This document shows positions 37,254 to 49,974 of a stretch of DNA of 64,000 nucleotides, piece by piece (position 1 is the stretch's first letter; each line of letters starts with the position of its first letter). Made by a program: the position numbers and the translations under genes. Below the pieces are notes generated by a model. The model did not search any database, was not told where the DNA came from, and saw only the letters and a list, made by a program, of their open reading frames with translations. Location: NCBI GenBank assembly GCA_030549495.1, contig JAUIRK010001021.1, positions 1-64,000 of the forward strand. Direction: 5' to 3'. This DNA is from Nectonema munidae. Lineage: Eukaryota > Nematomorpha > Nectonematoida > Nectonematidae.

Positions 37254-40200
37254 TTAAGTCAACCCTGTTTGTGCCTGCCTGTGTTTGAGTGCTCCCTGTT
37301 TGAGCCTTCCTGTGTTTGAGTGCTCCTTGTTTGTGTCTGCCTGTGTTATAGTGTCCCATGTTTGAGTTCCCTCTTGTTTTTGCCTTTGTTTGTGCCTTCC
37401 TGTGTTTGAATGCCCTCTATTGGTGCTTGCCTGTGTTAAAGTGCTTTCTTTTTGAGCCTGAATCTGTTTAAGTGCTCCCTGTTTGTGCCTGCCTGTGTTT
37501 AAGTCTACCCTGTTTGTGCCTGCGTGTGTTGGGTTTTTCCTGTGTGAGCCCTTGTTTGAACCTGCCTGCGTTTGTGTGCTCCGTGTTTGTGTCTGCCTGT
37601 GTTATAGTGTCCCATGTTTGAGTGCCTCCTGTTTATGCCTGATTATGGTTGAATGCCCCCTGTTGGTGTTTGCCTGTGTTAAAGTGCTCCTTTTTGTGCC
37701 TGTCTCTGTTTAAGTGCTCCCTGTTTGTGCCTGAATATGTTTAAGTCAACCCTGTTTGTGCCTGCGTGTGTTGGGTTCTCCCTGTTTGAGTGCCTGCGTG
37801 TGTTTAAGTGCTCCTTGTTTCTGCTTGACTATTGTTTAAGTCCTACCTGTGTTTAAGTGCTCCTTGTTTGTGCCTGCCTGTGTTTGGGTGCTCCCTGTTG
37901 ATAGAGTGCTCGTTGTTGTTCCTGCCTGTGTTTGAGTGCTCCCTATTTTGCCTGTGTGTGTTTGAGTGCCCTCTGTTGATACTTGTCTGTGTTTAAGTGT
38001 TCCCTTTTTGTGCTTAAATCTGTTTAAGTGCTTGCATGTGGTTAAGTCCACCCTGTTTGTGCCTGCCTGTTTCGGGTGCTCCCTGTTTGAGTGCCTGCCT
38101 GTGTTTAAGTGCTCCCTTTTTTGCCCTCTTGTTTGTGTCTGACTGTGTTTGGATGCTCCTGTTGATTTAGTGCTCGTTGTTTGTTCTGCCTTTGTTTGAG
38201 TGCTCCTTGTTTTTGCCTTTATGCTTCCTGTGTTTGAGTGCCCTCTGTTGGTGCTAGCCTGTGTTAAAGTGCTCCCTTTTTGTGCTGAATCTGTTTAAGT
38301 GCTCCCTGTTTGTGCTTGCATGTGTTTAAGGTTCCCTGTTTTTGCCAGCCTGTGTTTAAGTCCTCCTTGTTTGTGCCTGCCTGTGTTTGAGTGCTCCCTT
38401 TTGGAGCTTGCCTGTGTTTGAGTGCTCCATGTTTGTGTCTGCCTGTGTTATAGTGCCTCATGTTTGAGTGCCTCCTGTTTATGTCTGCTTGTGTTTGATT
38501 GCTCTCTTTTGGTGTTTGCCTGTGTTAAAGTGCTCCCTTTTTGTGCCTGTCTCTATTTAAGTGCTCCCTGTTTGTGCCTGCCTGTGTTTAAGTCAACCCT
38601 GTTTGTGCCTGCGTGTGTTGGGTTCTCCCTGTTTGAGTGCCTGCCTGTGTTTAAGTGCTCCTTGTTTCTGCTTGACTATTGTTTAAGTCCTACCTGTGTT
38701 TAAGTGCTCCTTGTTTGTGCCTGCCTGTGTTTGGGTGCTCCCTGTTGATAGAGTGCTCGTTGTTTGTTCCTGCCTGTGTTTGAGTGCTCCCTATTTTGCC
38801 TGTGTGTGTTTGAGTGCCCTCTGTTGGTACTTGTCTGTGTTTAAGTGTTCCCTTTTTGTGCTTAAATCTGTTTAAGTGCTTGCATGTGGTTAAGTCCACC
38901 CTGTTTGTGCCTGCCTGTGTCGGGTACTCCCTGTGTTTGAGTGCCTGCCTGTGTTTAAGTGCTCCCTTTTCTCCTTGCCCTCGTTGTTTGTGTCTGACTG
39001 TGTTTGGATGCTGCCTGTTGATTTAGTGCTCGTCGTTTGTTTCTGCCTTTGTTTGAGTGCTCCTGTTTTTGCCTGTATGTGCTTCCTGTGTTTGAGTGCC
39101 CTCTGTTGGTGCTAGCCTGTGTTAAAGTGCTCCCTTTTTGTGCTGAATCTGTTTAAGTGCTCCCTGTTTGAGCTTGCATGTGTTTAAGTGTTCCCTGTTT
39201 GTGCCAGCCTGTGTTTAAGTCCTCCCTGTTTGTGCCTGCCTGTGTTTGAGTGCTCCCTTTTGGAGCTTGCCTGTGTTTGAGTGCTCCTTGTTTGTGTCTG
39301 CCTGTGTTATAGTGCCCCTGTTTATGCCTGTTTGTGTTTGCCTGTGTTTAAGTGCTCCCTTTTTGTGCCTGTCTCTGTTTAAGTGCTCCCTTTTTGTGCC
39401 GGTCTCTGTTTAAGTGCTCCCTGTTTGTGCCTGCCTGTGTTTCACTCAACCCTATTTGTGCCTGCGTGTGTTGGGTTCTCCCTCTTTGAGTGCCTGCCTA
39501 TGTTTAAGTGCTCCTTGTTTCTGCTTGACAATTGTTTAAGTCCTACCTGTGTTTAAGTGCTTCTTGTTTGTGCCTGCCTGTGTTTGGGTGCTCCCTGTTG
39601 ATAGAGTTCTCGTTGTTTGTTCCTGACTGTGTTTGGGTGCTCCCTATTTTGCCTTGTTTTGAGTGCCCTCTGTTGGTACTTGCCTGTGTTTAAGTGTCGT
39701 TTGAGTGTTACCTGTTTGCGCCTCCTGTGTTTAATTCCACCTTGTTTGTGCTTGCGTATGTTGGGTTCTCCCTATTTGAGAGCCTGCATGTGTTTATGTG
39801 CTCCCTCTTTCTGCTTGCTTATTGTTTAAGTGCTCCTTGTTTGTGCCTGACCGTGTTTGGGTGCTTCCTGTTGATTGAGTGCTCGTCGTTTGTTCCTGCC
39901 TGTGTTTGAGTGCTCACTGTTTTTGCCTGTATGTGCTTCTTGTTTGTGCCTTCCTGTGTTTGAGTGCCCTCTGTTAGTGCTTGCCTGTGTTAAAGTGCTC
40001 CCTTTTCGTGCCTGAATCTGTTTAAGTGCTCCGGGTTTGAGCTTGCATGTGTTTAAGTGTTCCCTGTTTGTGCCAGCCTGTGTTTAAGTCCTCCCTGTTA
40101 GTGCCTGCCTGTGTTTGAGTGCTCCCTTTTTGAGCCTGCCTATGTTTGGATGCTCCTTGTTTGTGTCTGCCTGTGTTATAGTGCCTCCTATTTATGCCTG

Positions 40201-40269
40201 CTTGTTTTTGAATGCCCCCTGTTGGTGCTTACCTGTGTTAAAGTGCTCCCTTTTTGCGCTTGTCTGTGT
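37254..40269 (+). repeat. HOR unit 13, two-module type with ~420-bp deletion (3016 bp)
   Basis: Modules at 37966-38813 and 38814-39662. Near 37,325-37,365 the monomer that normally precedes the CTGTAGGTG landmark is joined directly to a similar TTATAG monomer that lies ~419 bp further on in other units. The landmark segment is therefore absent. The length deficit against unit 12 is 424 bp. This fits a crossover between two look-alike monomers in one unit. Confidence 0.87.
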
Positions 40270-43200
40270 TTAAGTCAACCCTGTTTGTGCCTGCCTGTGT
40301 TTGAGTGCTCCCTGTTTGAGCCTTCCTGTGTTTGAGTGCTCCTTGTTTGTGACTGCCTGTGTTATAGTACCCCATGGTTGTGCCTGCCTCTGTTTGAGTG
40401 CCTCCTGTTGTTTAAGTGCTCCCTGTTTGTGTCTGTCCGTGCTTGAGTGCCCCATATTTGTGCCTGCCTGTGTTTGAGTCTTCTGTTTGTGCCTGCCGGT
40501 GTTTGTGTCCTCCTTGTTTGTGCGTTCCTGTGTTTGTGTGGCCCCTGTAGGTGTTTACCTGTTTTAAAGTGCTCCCTTTTTCTGCCTGAATCTGTTTAAG
40601 TGCTACCTGTTTGTGCTTGCAAGTGTTTAAGTTTTCCCTCTTTGTGCCTGCCTGTGTTTAAATCCTCCCTGTTTGTGCCCGCCTGTGTTTGAGTGCTCCC
40701 TGTTTGTGCCTGCCTGTGTTTGAGTGCTCCCTGTTTGAACCTGCCTGTGTTTGAGTGCTCCTTATTTGTGTCTGCCTGTGTTATAGTGTCCCATGTTTGA
40801 GTCCCTCTTGTTTTTGCCTGCTTGTGCCTTCCTGTGTTTGAATGCCGCTTATTGGTGCTTGCCTGTGTTAAAGTACTTTCTTTTTGAGCCTGAATCTGTT
40901 TAAGTGCTCCCTGTTTGTGCCCGCCTGTGTTTAAGTCCACCCTGTTTGTACCTGCGTGTGTTGGGTTTTCCCTGTTTGAGCCCTTGTTTGAACCTGCCTG
41001 CGTTTGTGTGCTCCGTGTTTGTGTCTGCCTGTGTTATAGTGTCCCATGTTTGAGTGCCTCCTGTTTATGCCTGATTATGGTTGAATGCCCTCTGTTGGTG
41101 TTTGCCTTTATTAAAGTGCTCCCTTTTTGTGCCTGTCTCTATTTAAGTGCTCCCTATTTGTGCCTGCCTGTGTTTAAGTCAACCCTGTTTGTGCCTGCGT
41201 GTGTTGAGTTCTCCCTGTTTGAGTGCCTGCCTGTGTTTAAGTGCTTCTTGTTTCTACTTGACTATTGTTTAAGTCCTACCTGTGTTTAAGGGCTCCTTGT
41301 TTGTGCCTCCCTGTGTTTGGGTGCTCCCTGTTGATAGTGTGCTCGTTGTTGTTCCTGCCTGTGTTTGAGTGCTCCCTATTTTGCCTGTGTGTGTTTGAGT
41401 GCCCTCTGTTGATACTTGTCTGTGTTTAAGTGTTCCCTTTTTGTGCTTAAATCTGTTTAAGTGCTTGCATGTGGTTAAGTCCACCCTGTTTGTGCCTGCC
41501 TGTGTCGGGTGCTCCCTGTGTTTGAGTGCCTGCCTGTGTTTAAGTGCTCCCTTTTCTCCTTGCCCTCGTTGTTTGTGTCTGACTGTGTTTGGATGCTGCC
41601 TGTTGATTTAGTGCTCGTCGTTTGTTTCTGCCTTTGTTTGAGTGCTCCCTGTTTTTGCCTGTATGTGCTTCCTGTGTTTGAGTGCCCTCTGTTGGTGCTA
41701 GCCTGTGTTAAAGTGCTCCCTTTTTGTGCTGAATCTGTTTAAGTGCTCCCTGTTTGAGCTTGCATGTGTTTAAGTGTTCCCTGTTTTTGCCAGCCTGTGT
41801 TTAAGTCCTCCCTGTTTGTGCCTGCCTGTGTTTGAGTGCTCCCTTTTGTGAGCTTGCCTGTGTTTGAGTGCTCCTTGTTTGTGTCTGCCTGTGTTATAGT
41901 GCCTCCTTTTGTGTTTATGCCTCCTGTTTGTGTTTGCCTGTGTTTGAGTGCTCTCTGTTTGTGCTTGCCTCTGTTTAAGTGCTCCCTTTTTGTGCCTGTC
42001 TCTGTTTAAGTGCTCCCTGTTTGTGCCTGCCTGTGTTTAAGTCAACCCTATTTGTGCCTGCGTGTGTTGGGTTCTCCCTGTTTGAGTGCCTGCCTATGTT
42101 TAAGTGCTCCTTGTTTCTGCTTGACTATTGTTTAAGTCCTAGCTGTGTTTAAGTGCTTCTTGTTTGTACCTGCCGGTGTTTGGGTGCTCCCTGTTGATAG
42201 AGTGCTCGTTGTTGTTCAGGCCTGTGTTTGAGTGCTCCCTATTTTGCCTGTGTGTGTTTGAGTGCCCTCTGTTGATACTTGTCTGTGTTTATGTGTTCCC
42301 TTTTTGTGCTTAAATCTGTTTAAGTGCTTGCATGTGGTTAAGTCCACCCTGTTTGTGCCTGCCTGTGTCGGGTCTCCCTGTGTTTGAGTGCCTGCCTGTG
42401 TTTAAGTGCTCCCTTTTCTCCTTGCCCTCGTTGTTTGTGTCTGACTGTGTTTGGATGCTGCCTGTTGATTTAGTGCTCGTCGTTTGTTTCTGCCTTTGTT
42501 TGAGTGCTCCCTGTTTTTGCCTGTATGTGCTTCCTGTGTTTGAGTGCCCTCTGTTGGTGCTAGCCTGTGTTAAAGTGCTCCCTTTTTGTGCTGAATCTGT
42601 TTAAGTGCTCCCTGTTTGAGCTTGCATGTGTTTAAGTGTTCCCTGTTTGTGCCAGCCTGTGTTTAAGTCCTCCCTGTTTGTGCCTGCCTGTGTTTGAGTG
42701 CTCCCTTTTGGAGCTTGCCTGTGTTTGAGTGCTCCTTGTTTGTGTCTGCCTGTGTTATAGTGCCTCCTGTTTATGCCTGCTTGTGTTTGCCTGTGTTAAA
42801 GTGCTCTCTTTTTGTGCCTGTCTCTGTTTAAGTGCTCCATTTTTGTGCCGGTCTCTGTTTAAGTGCTCCCTGTTTGTGCCTGCCTGTGTTTCACTCAACC
42901 CTATTTGTGCCTGCGTGTGTTGGGTTCTCCCTCTTTGAGTGCCTGCCTATGTTTAAGTGCTCCTTGTTTCTGCTTGACAATTGTTTAAGTCCTACATGTG
43001 TTTAAGTGCTTCTTGTTTGTGCCTGCCTGTGTTTGGGTGCTCCCTGTTGATAGAGTTCTCGTTGTTTGTTCCTGACTGTGTTTGGGTGCTCCCTATTTTG
43101 CCTATTGTGTTGAGTGCCCTCTGTTGGTACTTGTCTGTGTTTAAGTGTCGTTTGAGTGTTACCTGTTTGCGCCTGCCTGTATTTAAGTGCTCGCTGTTTG

Positions 43201-43751
43201 TGCCTGCCTGTGTTTAATTCCACCTTGTTTGTGCTTGCGTATGTTGGGTTCTCCCTATTTGAGAGCCTGCATGTGTTTAAGTGCTCCCTCTTTCTGCTTG
43301 CCTATTGTTTAAGTGCTCCTTGTTTGTGCCTGACCGTGTTTGGGTGCTTCCTGTTGATTGAGTGCTCGTCGTTTGTTCCTGCCTGTGTTTGAGTGCTCAC
43401 TGTTTTTGCCTGTATGTGCTTCTTGTTTGTGCCTTCCTGTGTTTGAGTGCCCTCTGTTAGTGCTTGCCTGTGTTAAAGTGCTCCCTTTTTGTGCCTGAAT
43501 CTGTTTAAGTGCTCCGTGTTTGAGCTTGCATGTGTTTAAGTGTTCCCTGTTTGTGCCAGCCTGTGTTTAAGTCCTCCCTGTTAGTGCCTGCCTGTGTTTG
43601 AGTGCTCCCTTTTTGAGCCTGCCTATGTTTGGGTGCTCCTTGTTTGTGTCTGCCTGTGTTATAGTGCCTCCTATTTATGCCTGCTTGTTTTTGAATGCCC
43701 CCTGTTGGTGCTTACCTGTGTTAAAGTGCTCCTTTTTGTGCTTGTCTGTGT
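40270..43751 (+). repeat. HOR unit 14, two-module type (3482 bp)
   Basis: Landmark at 40545; modules at 41399-42261 and 42262-43113. The first module is altered near 41,890-41,960, with an extra TTTTGTGTTTATGCC join and a GTTTGAG monomer where GTTAAAG is usual. The first ~1.3 kb is almost identical to unit 5. Confidence 0.88.
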
Positions 43752-46700
43752 TTAAGTCAACCCTGTTTGTGCCTGCCTGTGTTTGAGTGCTCCCTGTTTG
43801 AGCCTTCCTGTGTTTGAGTGCTCCTTGTTTGTGACTGCCTGTGTTATAGTGCCCCATGTTTGTGCCTGCCTCTGTTTGAGTGCCTCCTGTTGTTTAAGTG
43901 CTCCCTGTTTGTGTCTGTCCTGTGCTTGAGTGCCCCATATTTGTGCCTGCCTGTGTTTGAGTCTTCTGTTTGTGCCTGCCTGTGTTTGTGTCCTCCTTGT
44001 TTGTGCGTTCCTGTGTTTGTGTGGCCCCTGTAGGTGTTTACCTGTTTTAAAGTGCTCCCTTTTTGTGCCTGAACTGTTTAAGTGCTACCTGTTTGTGCTT
44101 GCAAGTGTTTAAGTTTTCCCTCTTTGTGCCTGCCTGTGTTTAAATCCTCCCTGTTTGTGCCCGCCTGTGTTTGAGTGCTCCCTGTTTGTGCCTGCCTGTG
44201 TTTGAGTGCTCCCTGTTTGAACCTGCCTGTGTTTGAGTGCTCCTTATTTGTGTCTGCCTGTGTTATAGTGTCCCATGTTTGAGTCCCTCTTGTTTTTGCC
44301 TGCTTGTGCCTTCCTGTGTTTGAGTGCCCCTTGTTGGTGCTTGCCTGTGTTAAAGTGCTTTCTTTTTGAGCCTGAATCTGTTTAAGTGCTCCCTGTTTGT
44401 GCCTGCCTGTGTTTAAGTGCTCCCTGTTTGTGCCTGCCTGTGTTGGGTTTTCCCTGTTTGAGCCCTTGTTTGAACCTGCCTGCGTTTGTGTGCTCCGTGT
44501 TTGTGTCTGCCTGTGTTATAGTGTCCCATGTTTGAGTGCCTCCTGTTTATGCCTGATTATGGTTGAATGCCCTCTGTTGGTGTTTGCCTTTATTAAAGTG
44601 CTCCCTTTTTGTGCCTGTCTCTATTTAAGTGTTCCCTGTTTGTGCCTGCCTGTGTTTCATTCAACCCTATTTGTGCCTGCGTGTGTTGGGTTCTCCCTGT
44701 TTGAGTGCCTGCCTGTGTTTAAGTGCTCCTTGTTTCTGCTTGACTATTGTTTAAGTCCTACCTGTGTTTAAGTGCTCCTTGTTTGTGCCTGCCTGTGTTT
44801 GGGTGCTCCCTGTTGATAGAGTGCTCGTTGTTTGTTCCTGCCTGTGTTTGAGTGCTCCCTATTTTGCCTGTGTGTGTTTGAGTGCCCTCTGTTGATACTT
44901 GTCTGTGTTTATGTGTTCCCTTTTGTGCTTAAATCTGTTTAAGTGCTTGCATGTGTTTAAGTCCACCCTGTTTGTGCCTGCCTCCTGTGTTTGAGTGCCT
45001 GCCTGTGTTTAAGTGCTCCCTTCTCTCCTTGCCCTCGTTGTTTGTGTCTGACTGTGTTTGGATGCTGCCTGTTGATTTAGTGCTCGTCGTTTGTTTCTGC
45101 CTTTGTTTGAGTGCTCCCTGTTTTTGCCTGTTTGTGCTTCCTGTGTTTGAGTGCCCTCTGTTGGTACTTGCCTGTGTTAAAGTGTTCCCTTTTTGTGCTG
45201 AATCTGTTTAAGTGCTCCCTGTTTGAGCTTGCATGTGTTTAAGTGTTCCCTGTTTTTGCCAGCCTGTGTTTAAGTCCTCCCTGTTTGTGCCTGCCTGTGT
45301 TTGAGTGCTCCCTTTTGGAGCTTGCCTGTGTTTGAGTGCTCCTTGTTTGTGTTTGCCTGTGTTATAGTGCCTCCTGTTTATGCCTGCTTGTGTTTGCCTG
45401 TGTTAAAGTGCTCTCTTTTTGTGCCTGTCTCTGTTTAAGTGCTCCATTTTTGTGCCGGTCTCTGTTTAAGTGTTCCCTGTTTGTGCCTGCCTGTGTTTCA
45501 CTCAACCCTATTTGTGCCTGCGTGTGTTGGGTTCTCCCTCTTTGAGTGCCTGCCTATGTTTAAGTGCTCCTTGTTTCTGCTTGACAATTGTTTAAGTCCT
45601 ACCTGTGTTTAAGTGCTTCTTGTTTGTGCCTGCCTGTGTTTGGGTGCTCCCTGTTGATAGAGTTCTCGTTGTTTGTTCCTGACTGTGTTTGAGTGCTCCC
45701 TATTTTGCCTGTGTGTGTTTGAGTGCCCTCTGTTGATACTTGTCTGTGTTTATGTGTTCCCTTTTTGTGCTTAAATCTGTTTAAGTGCTTGTTTGTGGTT
45801 AAGTCCACCCTGTTTGTGCCTGCCTGTGTCGGGTGCTCCCTGTGTTTGAGTGCCTCCTCTGTTTAAGTGCTCCCTTGTTTCAGTGCCCTCGTTGTTTGTG
45901 TCTGACTGTGTTTGGTGCTGCCTGTTGATTTAGTGCTCGTCGTTTGTTTCTGCCTTTGTTTGAGTGCTCCCTGTTTTTGCCTGTATGTGCTTCCTGTGTT
46001 TGAGTGCCCTCTGTTGGTGCTAGCCTGTGTTAAAGTGCTCCCTTTTTGTGCCTAAATCTGTTTAAGTGCTCCCTGTTTGAGCTGTGTAAGTGTTCCCTGT
46101 TTGTGCCAGCCTGTGTTTAAGTCCTCCCTGTTTGTGCCTGCCTGTGTTTGAGTGCTCCCTTTTTGAGCCTGCCTGTGTTTGAGTGCTCCTTGTTTGTGTC
46201 TGCCTGTGTTATAGTGAGTCCTCCCTTTGCTCCCTTTTGTGCCTGTCTCTGTTTAAGTGCTCCCTGTTTGTGCCTGCCTGTGTTTAAGTCAACCCTGTTT
46301 GTGCCTGCGTGTGTTGGGTTCTCCCTGTTTGAGTGCCTGCCTGTGTTTAAGTGCTCCTTGTTTCTGCTTGACTATTGTTTAAGTCCTACCTGTGTTTAAG
46401 TGCTCCTTGTTTGTGCCTGCCTGTGTTTGGGTGCTCCCTGTTGATAGAGTGCTCGTTGTTGTTCCTGCCTGTGTTTGAGTGCTCCCTATTTTGCCTGTGT
46501 GTGTTTGAGTGCCCTCTGTTGATACTTGTCTGTGTTTAAGTGTTCCCTTTTTGTGCTTAAATCTGTTTAAGTGCTTGCATGTGGTTAAGTCCACCCTGTT
46601 TGTGCCTGCCTGTGTCGGGTGCTCCCTGTGTTTGAGTGCCTGCCTGTGTTTAAGTGCTCCCTTTTCTCCTTGCCCTCGTTGTTTGTGTCTGACTGTGTTT

Positions 46701-47998
46701 GGATGCTACCTGTTGATTTAGTGCTCGTCGTTTGTTTCTGCCTTTGTTTGAGTGCTCCCTGTTTTTGCCTGTATGTGCTTCCTGTGTTTGAGTGCCCTCT
46801 GTTGGTGCTAGCCTGTGTTAAAGTGCTCCCTTTTTGTGCTGAATCTGTTTAAGTGCTCCCTGTTTGAGCTTGCATGTGTTTAAGTGTTCCCTGTTTGTGC
46901 CAGCCTGTGTTTAAGTCCTCCCTGTTTGTGCCTGCCTGTGTTTGAGTGCTCCCTTTTGGAGCTTGCCTGTGTTTGAGTGCTCCTTGTTTGTGTCTGCCTG
47001 TGTTATAGTGCCTCCTGTTTATGCCTGCTTGTGTTTGCCTGTGTTAAAGTGCTCTCTTTTTGTGCCTGTCTCTGTTTAAGTGCTCCATTTTTGTGCCGGT
47101 CTCTGTTTAAGTGCTCCCTGTTTGTGCCTGCCTGTGTTTCACTCAACCCTATTTGTGCCTGCGTGTGTTGGGTTCTCCCTCTTTGAGTGCCTGCCTATGT
47201 TTAAGTGCTCCTTGTTTCTGCTTGACAATTGTTTAAGTCCTACCTGTGTTTAAGTGCTTCTTGTTTGTGCCTGCCTGTGTTTGGGTGCTCCCTGTTGATA
47301 GAGTTCTCGTTGTTTGTTCCTGACTGTGTTTGAGTGCTCCCTATTTTGCCTATGTGTTGAGTGCCCTCTGTTGGTACTTGCCTGTGTTTAAGTGTCGTTT
47401 GAGTGTTACCTGTTTGCGCCTGCCTGTATCTAAGTGCTCGCTGTTTGTGCCTGCCTGTGTTTAATTCCACCTTGTTTGTGCTTGCGTATGTTGGGTTCTC
47501 CCTATTTGAGAGCCTGTATGTGTTTAAGTCCTCCCTCTTAAAGCTTGCTTATTGTTTAAGTGCTCCTTGTTTGTGCCTGACCGTGTTTGGGTGCTTCCTG
47601 TTGATTGAGTGCTCGTCGTTTGTTCCTGCCTGTGTTTGAGTGCTCCTTGTTTTTGCCTGTATGTGCTTCTTGTTTGTGCCTTCCTGTGTTTGAGTGCCCT
47701 CTGTTGGTGCTTGCCTGTGTTAAAGTGCTCCTTTTAGTGCCTGAATCTGTTTAAGTGCTCCGGGTTTGAGCTTGCATGTGTTTAAGTGTTCCCTGTTTAT
47801 GCCAGCCTGTGTTTAAGTCCTCCCTGTTAGTGCCTGCCTGTGTTTGAGTGCTCCCTTTTTGAGCCTGCCTGTGTTTGGGTGCTCCTTGTTTGTGTCTGCC
47901 TGTGTTATAGTGCCTCCTGTTTATGCCTGCTTGTTTTTGAATGCCCCCTGTTGGTGCTTGCCTGTGTTAAAGTGCTCCCTTTTTGCGCCTGCCTGTGT
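43752..47998 (+). repeat. HOR unit 15, three-module type (4247 bp)
   Basis: Landmark at 44028; modules at 44882-45722, 45723-46508 (short, 786 bp) and 46509-47360. The middle module is degenerate around 45,855-45,920 and 46,080-46,240, where pieces are missing and rejoined. The unit precedes a subtype-B-like short unit, as units 1 and 9 do. Confidence 0.87.
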
Positions 47999-49974
47999 TT
48001 AATTCAACCCTGTTTGTGCCTGCCTGTGTTTGAGTGCTCCCTGTTTGAGCCTTCCTGTGTTTGAGTGCTCCTTGTTTGTGACTGCCTGTGTTATAGTGCC
48101 CCATGTTTGTGCCTGCCTCTGTTTGAGTGCCTCCTGTTGTTTAAGTGCTCCCTGTTTGTGTCTGTCCGTGCTTGAGTGCCCCATATTTGTGCCTGCCTGT
48201 GTTTGAGTGCCTTCTGTTTTTGCCTGCCTGTGTTTGTGTCCTATTTGTTTGTGCGTTCCTGTGTTTGTGTGGCCCCTGTAGGTGTTTACCTGTTTTAAAG
48301 TGCTCCCTTTTTCTGCCTGAATCTGTTTAAGTGCTACCTGTTTGTGCTTGCATGTGTTTAAATTTTCCCTGTTTGTGCCTGCCTGTGTTTAAATCCTCCC
48401 TGTTTGTGCCCGCCTGTGTTTGAGTGCTCCCTGTTTGTGCCTGCCTGTGTTTGAGTGCTCCCTGTTTGAACCTACCTGTGTTTGAGTGCTCCTTATTTGT
48501 GTCTGCCTATGTTATAGTGTCCCATGTTTTAGTCCCTCTTGTTTTTGCCTGCTTGTGCCTTCCTGTGTTTGAATGCCCCTTATTGGTGCTTGCCTGTGTT
48601 TTAGTACTTTCTTTTTGAGCCTGGATCTGTTTAAGTGCTCCCTGTTTGTGCCTGCCTGTGTTTAAGTCCACCCTGTTTGTACCTGCATGTGTTGGGTTTT
48701 CCCTTGTTTGAGGCCTTGTTTGTACTTGCCTGCGTTTGTGTGCTCCATGTTTGTGTCTGCCTGTGTTATAGTGTCCCATGTTTGAGTGCCTCCTGTTTAT
48801 GCCTTATTATGGTTGAATGCCCTCTGTTGGTGTTTGCCTGTGTTAAAGTGCTCCCTTTTTGTGCCTGTCTCTGTTTAAGTGCTCCCTGTTTGTGCCTGCC
48901 TGTGTTTAAGTCAACCCTATTTGTGCCTGCGTGTGTTGGGTTCTCCCTGTTTGAGTGCTCCTTGTTTCTGCTTGACTATTGTTTAAGTCCTACCTGTGTT
49001 TAAGGGCTCCTTGTTTGTGCCTCCCTGTGTTTGGGTGCTCCCTGTTGATAGAGTGCTCATTGTTTGTCCTGCCTGTGTTTGAGTGGTCTTTATTTTGCCT
49101 GTGTGTGTTTTAGTGCCCTCTGTTGATACTTGTCTGTGTTTAAGTGTTGCCTTTTTGTGCTTAAATCTGTTTAAGTGCTTGCATGTTGTTAAGTCCACCC
49201 TGTTTGTGCCTGCCTGTGTTGGGTGCTCCCTTTGTTTGAGTCCCCTTTTTGAGCCTGCCTGTGTTTGAGTGCTCCTTGTTTGTGTCTGCCTGTGTTATAG
49301 TGCCCATGTTTGAGTGCCTCCTGTTTATGTCTGCTTGTGTTTGTTGAACTCCTGTTGGTGTTTGCCTGTGTTAAAGTGCTCCCTTTTTGTGCCTGTCTCT
49401 TTTTAAGTGCTCCCTGTTTGTGCCTGCCTGTGTTTAAGTCAACCCTATTTGTGCCTGCGTGTGTTGGGTTCTCCCTGTTTGAGTGCCTGCCTGTGTTTAA
49501 GTCCTCCCTCTTTCTGCTTGCCTATTTTTTGTTTAAGTGCTCCTTGTTTGTGCCTGACCGTGTTTGGGTGCTCCCTGTTGATTGAGTGCTCGTCTGTTTG
49601 TTCCTGCCTGTGTTTGAGTGCTCCCTGTTTTTGCCTGTATGTGCTCTTGTTTGTGCCTTCCTGTGTTTGAGTGCCCTCTGTTTGTGCTTGCCTGTGTTTA
49701 AGTGCTCCCTTTTGTGCCTGAATCTGTTTAAGTGCTCCTGTTTGAGCTTGCATGTGTTTAAGTGTTCCCTGTTTGTGCCAGCCTGTGTTTAAGTCCTCCC
49801 TGTTTAGTGCCTGCCTGTGTTTGAGTGCTCCCTTTTTGAGCCTGCCTATGTTTGGGTGCTCCTTGTTTGTGTCTGCCTGTGTTATAGTGCCTCCTTTTTA
49901 TGCCTGCTTGTTTTTGAATGCCCCTGTTGGTGCTTGCCTGTGTTAAAGTGCTCCCTTTTTGCGCTTGTCTGTGT
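47999..49974 (+). repeat. HOR unit 16, short type, B-like (1976 bp)
   Basis: The unit opens with the subtype-B monomer TTAATTCAACCCTG but has GGCCCCTGTAGGTG at its landmark (48276), so it is a mixed form. The junction that bypasses the modules is eroded near 49,225-49,245. Several other small losses follow to about 49,750. Confidence 0.85.
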
